Of a stretch of DNA of 40,650 bases, positions 24,112-32,246 are shown in pieces; within the stretch, counting starts at the first letter, position 1, and the number at the start of each line of letters is the position of its first letter. The notes beneath the pieces were generated by a model. That model was not told the DNA's origin. It searched no databases and saw only the letters and a program-made list of their open reading frames with translations. A program made the translations under genes and the position numbers. The stretch is from an uncultured Oscillospiraceae bacterium (GTDB taxonomy: Bacteria > Bacillota > Clostridia > Oscillospirales > Oscillospiraceae): contig CANQSJ010000021.1 of assembly GCA_947626495.1 (NCBI GenBank), positions 1-40,650 of the forward strand. The letters run 5' to 3'.

Positions 24112-26110
24112 GAGTGACGGCAGCCGCGGGACCGCCCGCGGCAAGGGAAAGAAGATCGTCACCATCGTGCTGGTGTGCGCTCTGGTATTGGGCGCGGCCG
24201 GCGGCGGAGGCTTCTACTTTTTGAAGCACCGCTCCGGCACCGCGGTGGACGTATACCCGGTCAGCCAGCTGGGCTATCAGGACTACTACCGCAACCGGGT
24301 GGAGACCGAGGGCCCCGTCACCGCGGACCGGATGCAGTCGGTGTATCTGACCAGCACCCAGACCGTGACGGAGATCTATGTGGAAGAGGGCCAGCAGATC
24401 AATGTGGGCGACCCCATCCTGTCCTTTGATACCACCCTGGACGAGGTGGAGCTGGAGAAAAAGCAGATCGAGATCGACCAGCTGAAGCTGGACCTCAGCG
24501 ACGCCCAGGACAGGCTGAGGGAGATCGGCACCTACCGGATCGGCACCCCGGGATACTACGCTCCCCCCGAGCCGGAGCGGCCGAGCCTGGTGCCGGTGGA
24601 GGTGCCCTACTTCCAGGGCGGCAGCGGCACGGCGGAGGATCCCTACGTATTTCTGTGGGACGACACCCTGACGCTGTTTGACGCCATGATCGACTACCTC
24701 ATCGCCGTGGCCCATGGGGAGGATGTGGAGATGCCGGCGGAGCCGGACGCGCCCGACGTGCCCACCACGGCCACCCCGGCGCCCACGGATACGCCGGAGC
24801 CCTCCCCCAGCGCCACGCCGGAGGCCACGGAGGAGCCCTCCCCCAGCGCCGGGCCCACTGCCGAGCCCACCGCTGAGCCCACCGAGGAGCCCTCGGAGGA
24901 GCCAGAGCCCACCGAGGAACCGGCGCCCGCGGATACGCCGGAGCCCACCGAGGAACCCACGCCGGTGGAGCCCAGCCCGGACCCGGAGAGCACGGACGCG
25001 GCCGCCGGCGCGGCCCTGGAACCGGTGATGCACGCCCCCGCCCGGATCGCCCGGATGCTGCGGGCGGCGGAGGAGCCGGAGCCCACCGAGGAGCCGGTCT
25101 TCGGCGACGGGAACATCTATATCGTGTTCGAGACCCGGGAGGCCAACGCCCTGAACGGCTATGTCCTCGGCGCCTTTGAGCTGGCCTTCCGCCAGCTGTG
25201 GGGCGGCGTGGACGCGGCGGGCGAGCCGGTGACCAGCTGGATCTTCCGGCTGCTGCCCGCGTCCTATACCCCCCTGGACGAGGGCGATGACGACATGGGC
25301 GGCGGCGTCTCCTGGGGCGGCTTCTCCGGCCAGGTGTACACCGCCGAGGAGATCAACCAGATGAAGACCGAGACCCAGCAGCAGATCTCCGACACCACCC
25401 TGTCTCTGCGCATGGCGGAGCAGGAGCTGAAGGCCCTGGAGTTCGAGCTGAACAACGGTGAGGTGCTGTGCACCACCGCCGGCGTGGTGAAGACCGTCAT
25501 GGACCCCACCGAGGCCCTGGAGCAGAACCAGCCCGTGGTGCTGGTGTCCGGCGGCGGCGGGTATTACATCACCGGCGTGATGGGTGAGTTCGACATGGAT
25601 AACCTGCACGTGGGCGACACGGTCACCGTCCAGGACTGGATGAGCGGCACCACCCTGGACGCGGAGGTCTCGGAGATCTCCCCCTACCCGGTGGACGAGA
25701 GCAACAACTATTACTATTACTGGAGCCCCAACGGCAACGAGAACGTGAGCAAGTATCCCTTCACCGTCCGGGTGGGAGAGGACGCCGGGCTCCGGGAGGG
25801 CTACTATGTGAGCATCTCCTTCTCCGCCAACGGCGCGCCGGCGGAGGATGAGGAGGGCGGCAGCATGTTCCTGGAGCGGTCCTTCGTCCGCACGGAGGGC
25901 GCCCGCAGCTACGTCTATGTGGCCAACGGCGACCGGCTGGAGAAGCGCTATGTGACCACCGGCTCCGGCGACAGCTGGTCGGTGGAGATCACCGGCGGGC
26001 TGGACATGGAGAACGATTACCTCGCCTTCCCCTACGGCCGGGCCGTGAAGGAAGGCGCCAAGGTGAACTACCAGGAGGACCTGCAGAGCCTCGCTGGCGG
26101 TTACTATTGA
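24101..26110 (+). CDS. Second efflux adaptor with a long Pro/Glu/Thr insertion
   Basis: A 669-residue adaptor of the HlyD/MacA family, much longer than the usual 350-450. It starts with a basic tail and one membrane segment (about 18-40), not a lipobox. The first lipoyl half ('VEEGQQINVGDPILSFD') and first coiled-coil arm (about 112-145) follow. Residues about 150-445 form an insertion: a segment with 'GSGTAEDPYVFLWDD', a low-complexity stretch of EPTEEP-like units (about 210-345), and 'IYIVFETREANALNGYV'. The second coiled-coil arm ('TETQQQISDTTLSLRMAEQEL') then returns to 'TTAGVVKTVMDP' and the barrel domains. The ribosome site GGAGAAGGAGGTG lies inside the ATPase gene. It is followed 15 bases on by the permease. 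Confidence 0.93.
24726..25110 (+). repeat. Low-complexity coding repeat (EPTEEP / TPEPS units)
   Basis: An imperfect tandem array of GAGCCCACCGAGGAG-type units inside the second adaptor gene. It encodes an acidic, proline-rich, probably unfolded spacer of roughly 130 residues. Confidence 0.75.
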
Positions 26111-26125
26111 TGAGGAGGCGCAGAT

Positions 26126-27388
26126 ATGTTTGAGAACATAGCGTTGGCCTTCCAGGGCATCTGGGGCCACAAGATGCGGTCGTTTCTGACCATGCTGGGC
26201 ATCATCATCGGCATCGCCTCCATCATCACCATCGTGTCCACCATCAAGGGCACCAACGACCAGATCAAGGAGAGCCTGATCGGCTCCGGCACCAACGCCG
26301 TGACCGTGCAGCTGTACCAGGAGAATTACCCCTATACCTTCAGCGACTGGAACCCGCCCCCCGAGGGGGTGGAGCCCATCAGCGAGGAGACCCGCCAGCA
26401 GCTGGAGGAGCTGGACAACGTGGAGGCGGTGAGCCTCTACTGCTCCCGGCAGTACAACAACGACGTCTACTACCGCAACACCGCCTATTCCGGGGAGCTG
26501 TACGGCGTGGACGAGAATTACTTCGCCGCCGAAGGCTACACCCTGGGCTACGGCCGGGGCTTCACCGACGACGACTATAAGACGTTCCGCAAGGTCGCCC
26601 TGCTGGACGCCACCGCCAAGTCCGCCCTCTTCGGGGAGGAGGACCCGGTGGGCGGGATCCTGGAGATCAAGGGCGAGCCCTTCACCGTGGTGGGCGTGGT
26701 GGAGAAGAGCCAGACCGGGGAGTACGCCATCGAGTCCTACCGGGACTATCAGATGTACGCGGACACCTCCGGCGGCAGGGTCTTCATCCCCCTGGCGGAC
26801 TGGCCCACCGTGTACCGGTTTGACGAGCCCCAGTCCGTGGTGCTGAAGGCCCGGAGCACCGACGATATGACCGCCATCGGCCAGCAGGCGGAGGATCTGC
26901 TCACCGCCAGCCAGATCACCGGCACCTCCACCCAGGGCAACTTCTCCTACCAGAGCGACGATCTGATGGAGCAGGCCGCCAAGATCCAGGAGATGTCCAA
27001 CGCCACCAACAACCAGCTGATCTGGATCGCCGGCATCTCCCTGCTGGTGGGCGGCATCGGCGTGATGAACATCATGCTGGTGACCGTCACCGAGCGCACC
27101 CGGGAGATCGGCCTGAAGAAGGCCATCGGCGCGAAAAAGCGCCGGGTGCTGTGGCAGTTCCTCACCGAGGCCGCGGCCCTCACCAGCATCGGCGGCGTGA
27201 TCGGCGTGGCGGCGGGAGTCGTCCTCAGCCGGCTGATCGCCTCCGTTATGGGCACGCCCACGGCGGTGAGCTACCCGGCCATCCTGGTGGCAGTGCTGTT
27301 CTCCATGTTCATCGGCGTGATCTTCGGCATGCTGCCCGCCGTGAAGGCGGCCAATCTGAACCCCATCGACGCGCTGCGCCGGGAGTGA
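26126..27388 (+). CDS. MacB-type ABC permease (FtsX domain)
   Basis: The 420-residue membrane component has the MacB layout: an N-terminal helix (about 20-40, 'FLTMLGIIIGIASIITIVS'), an extracytoplasmic MacB-PCD domain (about 45-275) and a C-terminal FtsX domain with three helices ('ISLLVGGIGVMNIMLVTVTERTREIGLKKAIGA' split around the membrane, then two more). Such transporters act by mechanotransmission, moving peptides or drugs from the outer side rather than across the membrane. GAGGAGG precedes the ATG. It ends the operon adaptor-ATPase-adaptor-permease, followed by a strong terminator. The substrate is unknown; antimicrobial peptides or bacteriocins are plausible. Confidence 0.96.
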   Translation: MFENIALAFQGIWGHKMRSFLTMLGIIIGIASIITIVSTIKGTNDQIKESLIGSGTNAVTVQLYQENYPYTFSDWNPPPEGVEPISEETRQQLEELDNVEAVSLYCSRQYNNDVYYRNTAYSGELYGVDENYFAAEGYTLGYGRGFTDDDYKTFRKVALLDATAKSALFGEEDPVGGILEIKGEPFTVVGVVEKSQTGEYAIESYRDYQMYADTSGGRVFIPLADWPTVYRFDEPQSVVLKARSTDDMTAIGQQAEDLLTASQITGTSTQGNFSYQSDDLMEQAAKIQEMSNATNNQLIWIAGISLLVGGIGVMNIMLVTVTERTREIGLKKAIGAKKRRVLWQFLTEAAALTSIGGVIGVAAGVVLSRLIASVMGTPTAVSYPAILVAVLFSMFIGVIFGMLPAVKAANLNPIDALRRE

Positions 27389-27393
27389 TCCAC

Positions 27394-27438
27394 AAAAAAA
27401 GACGGGCCCTGTCTGCCAGGCAGACAGGGCCCGTTTCC
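27394..27438. terminator. Bidirectional terminator between the efflux operon and the XRE gene
   Basis: A near-perfect 16-bp inverted repeat (27402-27417 with 27419-27434). A seven-A run on its left serves leftward transcription, and TTCCTGTTATTTTC on its right serves rightward transcription. Confidence 0.9.
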
Positions 27439-27440
27439 TG

Positions 27441-28409
27441 TTATTTTCTCCTGCGTATCAGGCGCAGGACGGCGGAGACCGCCCCGAACAGCACCCCCGC
27501 CACCGGCCAGACGATCCATGTGCGGTCCCACGCCCAGGTGGTAAAGCTCCGGCCCAGGTATATCGCCGTGGCCAGGCACCAGTACACGACCCAGACCGTA
27601 CGCAGCAGGGGCGATTTCTGCTCCGGGGCGTAATCCCCCTCCTGCAGCAGCATCCGGCAGGCGTCCCAGGGGATGGACGCGCTGACGATGAGATACACCC
27701 CCGCCGCCACCAGCACCAGCAGCAGCCCCACGCCGCAGGTGAGCAAAAACTCGTGATCCGGGGCCGCCATGCATAGCATCAGGGGCACCGCCGACGCCAC
27801 GCACAGGCACACGCCCGCCACGATCCGGCGGCTGTGGCGCTCCCGGTCCCGGTCTATGGCCTCCCGGGCCAGGGCGGTCGCGCCGGGGGCGGCGGAGAAG
27901 ATCTCCTTCTCCAAATACTCATATTTGCTCAGCCGCCCGCCCCAGGTCACGAACAGGGCCACCGCCGGCACCACGAAGGCGAACAGCACAGTCAGCCCCG
28001 CCGCCATGGCGACCGTTTCCCGGACGGGACGGACTGCGGACAGCCCGCCGAGTAAAATGAGGCACACCGGGGACAGGATGCACAGCGCCACCGCCAGGGC
28101 GATGGGCTTGGCGCTTGCCCGCCTCACGGTCAGGAACGCCTCTGCCTCCTCCCGGGTCACCTGCCGCAGGGCCGCTCCGGGGTCCTCCGGCGTCTCCGGC
28201 TCCGGGGTTTCCAGTTCATCTTTTAATAAGTAATCCGTGCTCACGCCGAACAGCCGGCTCAGCTCCAGCAGGGTGTCCGTGGCGGGGAAGGCCAGGCCGC
28301 CCTCCCACTTGGACACGGACTGGCGGGATACGTCCAGCCGGTCCGCCAGATCGTCCTGGGTCCAGCACTCCCGCTTGCGCAGGGCGATGAGCTTCTCTCC
28401 CATGGTCAT
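27441..28409 (-). CDS. XRE-family regulator with a six-helix membrane domain
   Basis: The 322-residue protein has an N-terminal helix-turn-helix of the XRE type (about 4-65; 'WTQDDLADRLDVSRQSVSKWE' core and 'STDYLLKDE'), an acidic linker, and about six hydrophobic segments from residue 98 to the end. It is thus a DNA-binding protein tethered to the membrane, a type common beside ABC genes in clostridia. The start at 28409 has AAAGGAG ten bases upstream; a second ATG at 28403 is possible. It follows the ABC-2 permease on the same strand after 118 bp and has its own promoter. The membrane part may sense envelope stress; inference. Confidence 0.92.
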   Translation of the reverse strand: MTMGEKLIALRKRECWTQDDLADRLDVSRQSVSKWEGGLAFPATDTLLELSRLFGVSTDYLLKDELETPEPETPEDPGAALRQVTREEAEAFLTVRRASAKPIALAVALCILSPVCLILLGGLSAVRPVRETVAMAAGLTVLFAFVVPAVALFVTWGGRLSKYEYLEKEIFSAAPGATALAREAIDRDRERHSRRIVAGVCLCVASAVPLMLCMAAPDHEFLLTCGVGLLLVLVAAGVYLIVSASIPWDACRMLLQEGDYAPEQKSPLLRTVWVVYWCLATAIYLGRSFTTWAWDRTWIVWPVAGVLFGAVSAVLRLIRRRK

Positions 28410-28439
28410 AAGCGATTCGCTCCTTTCTGATCTGTCATC

Positions 28440-28468
28440 AGCATACCCTTTTTTCCCGTTGCAGACAA
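28440..28468 (-). promoter_or_regulatory. Promoter of the membrane XRE gene
   Basis: TTGTCT (complement of 28463-28468), 17-bp spacer, TATGCT (complement of 28440-28445). Confidence 0.55.
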
Positions 28469-28488
28469 GAAAGGAAACTTGAAAATCC

Positions 28489-28505
28489 CGCAACTTTTGG
28501 TTGCG
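28489..28505. promoter_or_regulatory. Inverted repeat upstream of the XRE promoter
   Basis: CGCAAC-TTTTG-GTTGCG, perfect 6-bp arms with a 5-base spacer, 20 bp upstream of the -35. It could be an operator, or a weak terminator for the ABC genes (GGATTTTC follows on the minus strand). Confidence 0.45.
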
Positions 28506-28527
28506 AAGGCTGTTTTTTCGCGGAAAA

Positions 28528-29313
28528 TCAGAGGATATCCTTCCTGCCGTACCGGAGACATGCCGCCGCGACGGCGGCGCAGGCCAGCGCCATGCCCAGG
28601 ACCACGGGGCCGGCGCTCAGCCGCCCGTCGGCGACGATATCCGCCCCCTCGCAGTAGCCGAAGGGGGTGATGAGCTTCAAAAACCGCGCCCGGTCCGTCA
28701 TGTTGGACACCAGGTTCATCAGATACAGCACCGCCGCCAGCCCCACGCCGATGCCGGCGCTGCTCCGGCGCAGGAACGCGGAGATCCCGAAGCAGATCCC
28801 CGCCAGCTCCGCCTGGAGCAGGCCGTTGGCCCCGTGGAGCAGCAAGACCTCCCGCCAGGGGATCGGCTGGCCGATCCACTTCATGGACGCCAGGGCGAGG
28901 GCGAGGACGGCCAGATCCATCGCCGCCAGCTGGATCAGCACCGCCGCCAGCTTTTCGGCGGCGACCAGACCCCTGGCAATGGGGTGGGTCAGCAGAAATT
29001 CCGCGGTGCGGTCCCCCTCCTCCTTCGCCAGGGCCGAGATGCCGGCGAGGGAGGCGAAAAACGCGCCGCCCAGCCCCAGGATGGTCCCGCACTCCACGCA
29101 GTAATAGCCGGTCAGCGTCCCCAGATCCAGCCGGTCCATGCCGAAGGCGGCGGTGAAGCGGCCCATGGAGGCGAACAGCCGGCCCATCTCGTCCACATCC
29201 CCCCGGGTCTCAGGGAAGATGAAGACGCAGAGCATGAGCAGCGATCCGATGGCCGCCGTCCAGGTGAAGAGGGCCGTCCGCCCCTGCCGCAGCTCGTGTT
29301 TCAGCACCGTCAC
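28528..29313 (-). CDS. ABC-2 type permease subunit
   Basis: This is a 261-residue membrane protein with six predicted helices and no extracytoplasmic domain of note, typical of ABC-2 permeases that partner a separate ATPase. Landmarks are 'MTVLKHELRQGRTALFTWT' (cytosolic start before helix one), 'ALAKEEGDRTAEFLLTHPI' (the loop conserved in this family, normally E-x-x-x-G-T-x-E-F/Y-L-L) and 'YLMNLVSNMT'. The start is GTG at 29313 and overlaps the ATPase stop by four bases (GTGA), so the two are coupled. The substrate is unknown; family members export drugs, lipids or peptides. Confidence 0.93.
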   Translation of the reverse strand: MTVLKHELRQGRTALFTWTAAIGSLLMLCVFIFPETRGDVDEMGRLFASMGRFTAAFGMDRLDLGTLTGYYCVECGTILGLGGAFFASLAGISALAKEEGDRTAEFLLTHPIARGLVAAEKLAAVLIQLAAMDLAVLALALASMKWIGQPIPWREVLLLHGANGLLQAELAGICFGISAFLRRSSAGIGVGLAAVLYLMNLVSNMTDRARFLKLITPFGYCEGADIVADGRLSAGPVVLGMALACAAVAAACLRYGRKDIL

Positions 29314-30191
29314 AGCCCGCCGCCTCCCCGCTGATAATCCTGGAGAAAGACCTCCTCCAGATCCGGCTCGGTGACGGTGACGTCCCGCAGATCACCGGCC
29401 GAGAGGGCCCGCAGCAGGGCGCTGATATCGCCGCTGTACAGAAAATCGGCCCCCTCCGGCGTCCGGTGCAGATCCCGCACGCCGGCCAGCGCGCCGCAGT
29501 CCACGGTCCCGCGGACGCTGACGCGCTTGACCCCCGTCCCCGCCAGCTCCGCCACGGTGCCGTCGGCGATGATCTGTCCGTCCCGGATCATGGCGGCGCG
29601 GGTGCAGTTGTGCTGGATCTCCGACAGGACGTGGCTGGACAGAAAGACCGTCGCCCCCTGGCGGTTCCGCTCCCGGAGCAGGTCGAAAAACGCCCGCTGC
29701 ATCAACGGGTCCAGACCGGCGGTGGGCTCGTCCAGAATCAGCAGCTCCGGCTCGTGCTGCAGCGCGCAGACGATGGCGGTCTTTTTCCGGTTGCCCAGGG
29801 AGAGCTCCTCCGCCCGCCGGGAGGGGTCGAGCCGCAGCCGCTGGCACAGCCGGTCCCGGGCCCCGGCGCAGTCCCGCCGGCGCAGATCGGCGGACAGCTT
29901 CAAAATGTCCCGCACCCGCATGCCGGGGTAGAAGGAGACCTCCGAGGGCAGATATCCCACCCGGGCGAGAAACCGCTCCCGGTCCCTCGCGGCGTCCAGA
30001 CCCAGGATCCGCGCCCGGCCGGCGGTGGGCCGCACCAGCCCCATCAGCGTGCGGATGAGGGTGGATTTGCCCGCCCCGTTGGGGCCGATGAAGCCGAAAA
30101 AGTCCCCCTGCCGGACGGTCAGATCCACCTGCCGGATGCCCCGGTTTTTTCCGTAGTATTTTGTCAGGCCCTCCGTTATGATGGCGTCCAT
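29310..30191 (-). CDS. ABC transporter ATP-binding protein
   Basis: This 293-residue ATPase of the drug-export (CcmA/NatA-like) type has Walker A GPNGAGKS (about 36-43), the Q-loop 'GYLPSEVSFYPG', a signature reading LSLGNRKK (Gly-Asn-Arg instead of the usual Gly-Gly/Met-x-Gln, as in a known subset of these exporters), Walker B LLILDEPTAGLD and the H-loop SSHV. A C-terminal regulatory domain follows. It starts three bases after the TetR gene stop, with GAAAGGAG upstream inside that gene. With the overlapping permease downstream it forms one export complex. Confidence 0.96.
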   Translation of the reverse strand: MDAIITEGLTKYYGKNRGIRQVDLTVRQGDFFGFIGPNGAGKSTLIRTLMGLVRPTAGRARILGLDAARDRERFLARVGYLPSEVSFYPGMRVRDILKLSADLRRRDCAGARDRLCQRLRLDPSRRAEELSLGNRKKTAIVCALQHEPELLILDEPTAGLDPLMQRAFFDLLRERNRQGATVFLSSHVLSEIQHNCTRAAMIRDGQIIADGTVAELAGTGVKRVSVRGTVDCGALAGVRDLHRTPEGADFLYSGDISALLRALSAGDLRDVTVTEPDLEEVFLQDYQRGGGGL

Positions 30192-30194
30192 ATT

Positions 30195-30806
30195 TTACTC
30201 CTTTCGCAGATAGACGCTTTTCCAAAACGCCATGAGCCGGGTGAAATCCCGCTCCATCTGCTCCACGTCCACGTCGCCCCGCTGGACCATCTCCCACAGG
30301 TACCCCTCCGAGGCCCAGTACATCTCCCGGTACATCATGGGGATATCCAGACCGGGGACGAACTGGGCCGGGTCCAGGTCCATGCGGTTTTGGTCCGCCT
30401 TGAAGTTGAAGTACCGGTGGTAGCTGGTCTGGATGGCGGCGCAGATCTCCGGGTCCTTCTCATAGAAGGCCCGGATGGTGAAGCCGGCCATGTCGGGGTA
30501 CTGGCGGATCAGCTTCATCTTGGCCCGCATGCCCCGCTCCATGCCGGCGAACAGGTCGCTCTGCCCGTAGCAGCCGCAGTCGGTGAGCGCCCGGATGGTC
30601 AGCCGGGCGGCCTCGTCCCACAGGTAGAGATACAGCTCCTTTTTGTTGCGGAAGTAGTGGAACAGCAGCGATTTGCTGATCCCCGCCGCCCCGGCGATCT
30701 CGCTCATGGGGCTGTTTTTATAGGAATTCTGCGAGAACACGCGGTAGCCCGCGTTGACGATCGCCTGCCGCTTTTCCCGGGGCAGGGAGAAGAATTTTTC
30801 GTTCAT
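30195..30806 (-). CDS. TetR family regulator of the ABC exporter
   Basis: The 203 residues have a TetR N-terminal helix-turn-helix (about 11-57: 'RQAIVNAGYRVFSQNSYKNSPMSEIAGAAGISKSLLFHYFRNKKEL' spread over three helices) and a ligand-binding C-terminal part with aromatic residues. It is first in the operon with the ATPase and permease and probably represses it until a ligand, perhaps the exported compound, binds. The upstream region carries a perfect palindrome overlapping the transcription start and a second half-site between the -35 and -10 boxes, consistent with autoregulation. GGAGGTG precedes the ATG. Confidence 0.95.
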   Translation of the reverse strand: MNEKFFSLPREKRQAIVNAGYRVFSQNSYKNSPMSEIAGAAGISKSLLFHYFRNKKELYLYLWDEAARLTIRALTDCGCYGQSDLFAGMERGMRAKMKLIRQYPDMAGFTIRAFYEKDPEICAAIQTSYHRYFNFKADQNRMDLDPAQFVPGLDIPMMYREMYWASEGYLWEMVQRGDVDVEQMERDFTRLMAFWKSVYLRKE

Positions 30807-30818
30807 GGCGCACCTCCG

Positions 30819-30834
30819 TTGACCGGCCGGTCAA
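30819..30834. promoter_or_regulatory. TetR operator
   Basis: A perfect 16-bp palindrome, TTGACCGGCCGGTCAA, four bases downstream of the -10 box, with an extra half-site TTGACC at 30851-30856 inside the promoter spacer. Confidence 0.8.
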
Positions 30835-30838
30835 ACAA

Positions 30839-30867
30839 ATTGTAGCTGCGTTGACCGATTTTGAGAA
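30839..30867 (-). promoter_or_regulatory. Promoter of the TetR-ABC operon
   Basis: TTCTCA (complement of 30862-30867), 17-bp spacer holding an operator half-site, TACAAT (complement of 30839-30844). Confidence 0.65.
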
Positions 30868-30906
30868 GACCCCCGGCGAAGAAATTCCCCCAAAAAGCGG
30901 CTCGGA

Positions 30907-30945
30907 CAGAAAAAGGGCGGCGTGACCTTCTGGTCACGCCGCCCT
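30907..30945 (-). terminator. Terminator of the second XRE gene
   Basis: A perfect 14-bp stem (30914-30927 with 30932-30945, loop TTCT). On the minus strand TTTTCTGTCC follows. It insulates the XRE gene from the TetR operon. Confidence 0.9.
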
Positions 30946-30979
30946 GCGGGGCAAAAAATCCGTGCGCCCGGGAGCGCCG

Positions 30980-31855
30980 TCAGCCGTGGTGCTCCTCCTC
31001 GTGGTGCCCGGCGTGGTGTTCCTCCCAGTGTTCGCCGTCCAGGCGCACGTCGCAGCTCTCCAGATATAGAAGGGTTCCGTGGCCCTCGTCGTCGCAGTGC
31101 TCATAGTCCCGGACCGCGCGCACGTCGATGAAGCCGTCTCCGCTGAAGGTGCGCAGGGTCCCGTGGAAATCCCCGCCGGTGAGGCTCTCCCCGTTGGTGG
31201 TGAGCACGTCCGTAAAGACCCGGATGCGCTCCCCGTCCAGATACCAGTGGCGCTCCTCGTCGCAGGTGAGTCCGTAGGGGGCGTACTCCGCCTCCAGGGC
31301 CGCCAGCGTCGCCTCATCGAAGCCGCCGGCGGTGACCGACTCCCCCTCGTAGACGTACTCCGTCATGCCGTCCTCCACGGCGTCCGGGTCGGATACGGTC
31401 TCCTCTGTCACGGCCTCCTTCAGCGGCGGGGGGGTAGACGTTGTCCGCACAGACGTATAGCTCACCGCCCCCGTGAGGAACAGCACCGTATAGACGCAGA
31501 CAGCAAAGACAGAAAACAGAAACACCGCCGCCAATATCCACCGCCGGCGCTTTTTCGGGGCCGCCGGAGCGGGGCCCGGCGGCGTCTCCGGCTCCGGGGC
31601 GGGACGGGGCGGCTCCTCCGGCGGGGGCGGGGGCGCGTCGCCGGGCTCCGGGGCGGGGGCGTCGTCCTTCAGTAAATAATCGGTGGTGACGGCGAACAGC
31701 TCGCTCATCTTTATGATCTTGTCCAGCTCGGGCACGGCCTGGGCCATCTCCCACTTGGAGACGCTCTGGCGGCTCACGTCCAGCCGGTCCGCCAGGTCGA
31801 TCTGGCTCCAGCCCTGCTTTTTCCGCAGCTCGACGATCTTATCGGCCAAAGGCAT
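30980..31855 (-). CDS. Membrane-anchored XRE regulator with exported His-rich domain
   Basis: The 291-residue protein has three parts. An N-terminal XRE helix-turn-helix (about 1-65) is almost the same as that of the regulator at 27441-28409 (both contain DLADRLDVSRQSVSKWE and TDYLLKD). A Pro/Glu-rich linker (about 68-103) leads to one membrane helix ('WILAAVFLFSVFAVCVYTVLFL', about 108-129). The remaining 160 residues lie outside and end in a histidine/glutamate cluster (HWEEHHAGHHEEEHHG) suited to binding metal such as zinc. It may sense a metal or pH outside and signal to DNA; inference. The ATG at 31855 has AAGGAGGG upstream. It has its own promoter, an operator-like palindrome and a terminator. 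Confidence 0.9.
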   Translation of the reverse strand: MPLADKIVELRKKQGWSQIDLADRLDVSRQSVSKWEMAQAVPELDKIIKMSELFAVTTDYLLKDDAPAPEPGDAPPPPPEEPPRPAPEPETPPGPAPAAPKKRRRWILAAVFLFSVFAVCVYTVLFLTGAVSYTSVRTTSTPPPLKEAVTEETVSDPDAVEDGMTEYVYEGESVTAGGFDEATLAALEAEYAPYGLTCDEERHWYLDGERIRVFTDVLTTNGESLTGGDFHGTLRTFSGDGFIDVRAVRDYEHCDDEGHGTLLYLESCDVRLDGEHWEEHHAGHHEEEHHG

Positions 31856-31880
31856 GGGGGAAACCCTCCTTTTTGGTTTT

Positions 31881-31893
31881 AGGTGGTCCACCT
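31881..31893. promoter_or_regulatory. Operator-like palindrome before the second XRE gene
   Basis: AGGTGG-T-CCACCT, perfect 6-bp arms around one base, between the -10 box and the start codon. It is a probable repressor site, perhaps for the product itself. Confidence 0.6.
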
Positions 31894-31900
31894 GACCTGG

Positions 31901-31929
31901 ATTATACCGGTTGCAGCCCATTTTCACAA
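31901..31929 (-). promoter_or_regulatory. Promoter of the second XRE gene
   Basis: TTGTGA (complement of 31924-31929), 17-bp spacer, perfect TATAAT (complement of 31901-31906). Confidence 0.7.
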
Positions 31930-31983
31930 CCAATCCGACCCGGAAATGTGTCAACTGACAGTTGCAGGCCCCGGTTTTAACAC

Positions 31984-32007
31984 AAAAAAGCCTCCCCTGT
32001 GGGGAGG
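31984..32007 (-). terminator. Terminator formed by the left end of the repeat
   Basis: On the minus strand the hairpin CCTCCCC-ACA-GGGGAGG is followed by CTTTTTTGTG. It is the first good terminator downstream of upp, so the polA-upp transcript probably ends here. Confidence 0.7.
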
Positions 32008-32236
32008 TGGCCGCCGTTCCATGGGGCCCCCAAAAGGCACGCCTGCCTTTTGGGGAGAGGAGGAGCCGCGAGCCACTCGAGCCATGCCGTTTGCGGCATG
32101 GGGAGACCTGGCTGCGCGGGCGACGACGAAGCGGAGGGGTTGTTACCAGTCTTGGAGGACATCCCAGCCCGGTAACAATCCCTCAGTCTCCGGCTATCGC
32201 CAGAGCCAGCTCCCTTTGCACAAGGGAGCCTTTCAA
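31984..32236. mobile_element. MITE-like structured repeat, about 250 bp, no coding capacity
   Basis: Imperfect terminal inverted repeats of about 28 bp (left AAAAAAGCCTCCCCTGTGGGG; right, read inward, GAAAGGCTCCCTTGTGCAAAG) enclose a series of strong hairpins: 32028-32039 with 32044-32055 (12 bp, perfect), 32082-32089 with 32094-32101 (8 bp), and 32134-32147 with 32171-32184 (13 of 14). Each end is itself a hairpin. No real gene lies inside. Elements with AAAGGCTCCC ends and GAGGG-TTGTTA-type inner arms are, to my knowledge, dispersed in Oscillospiraceae genomes. The insertion lies directly after upp. Boundaries are approximate and no target duplication was identified. Confidence 0.7.
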
Positions 32237-32246
32237 GCGGTATTCC

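Noticed and set aside
28406-29092. Minus-strand frame overlapping the ABC-2 permease
   Set aside because: Alternative phase of a clear membrane-protein gene, Gly/Arg-rich with no start signal.
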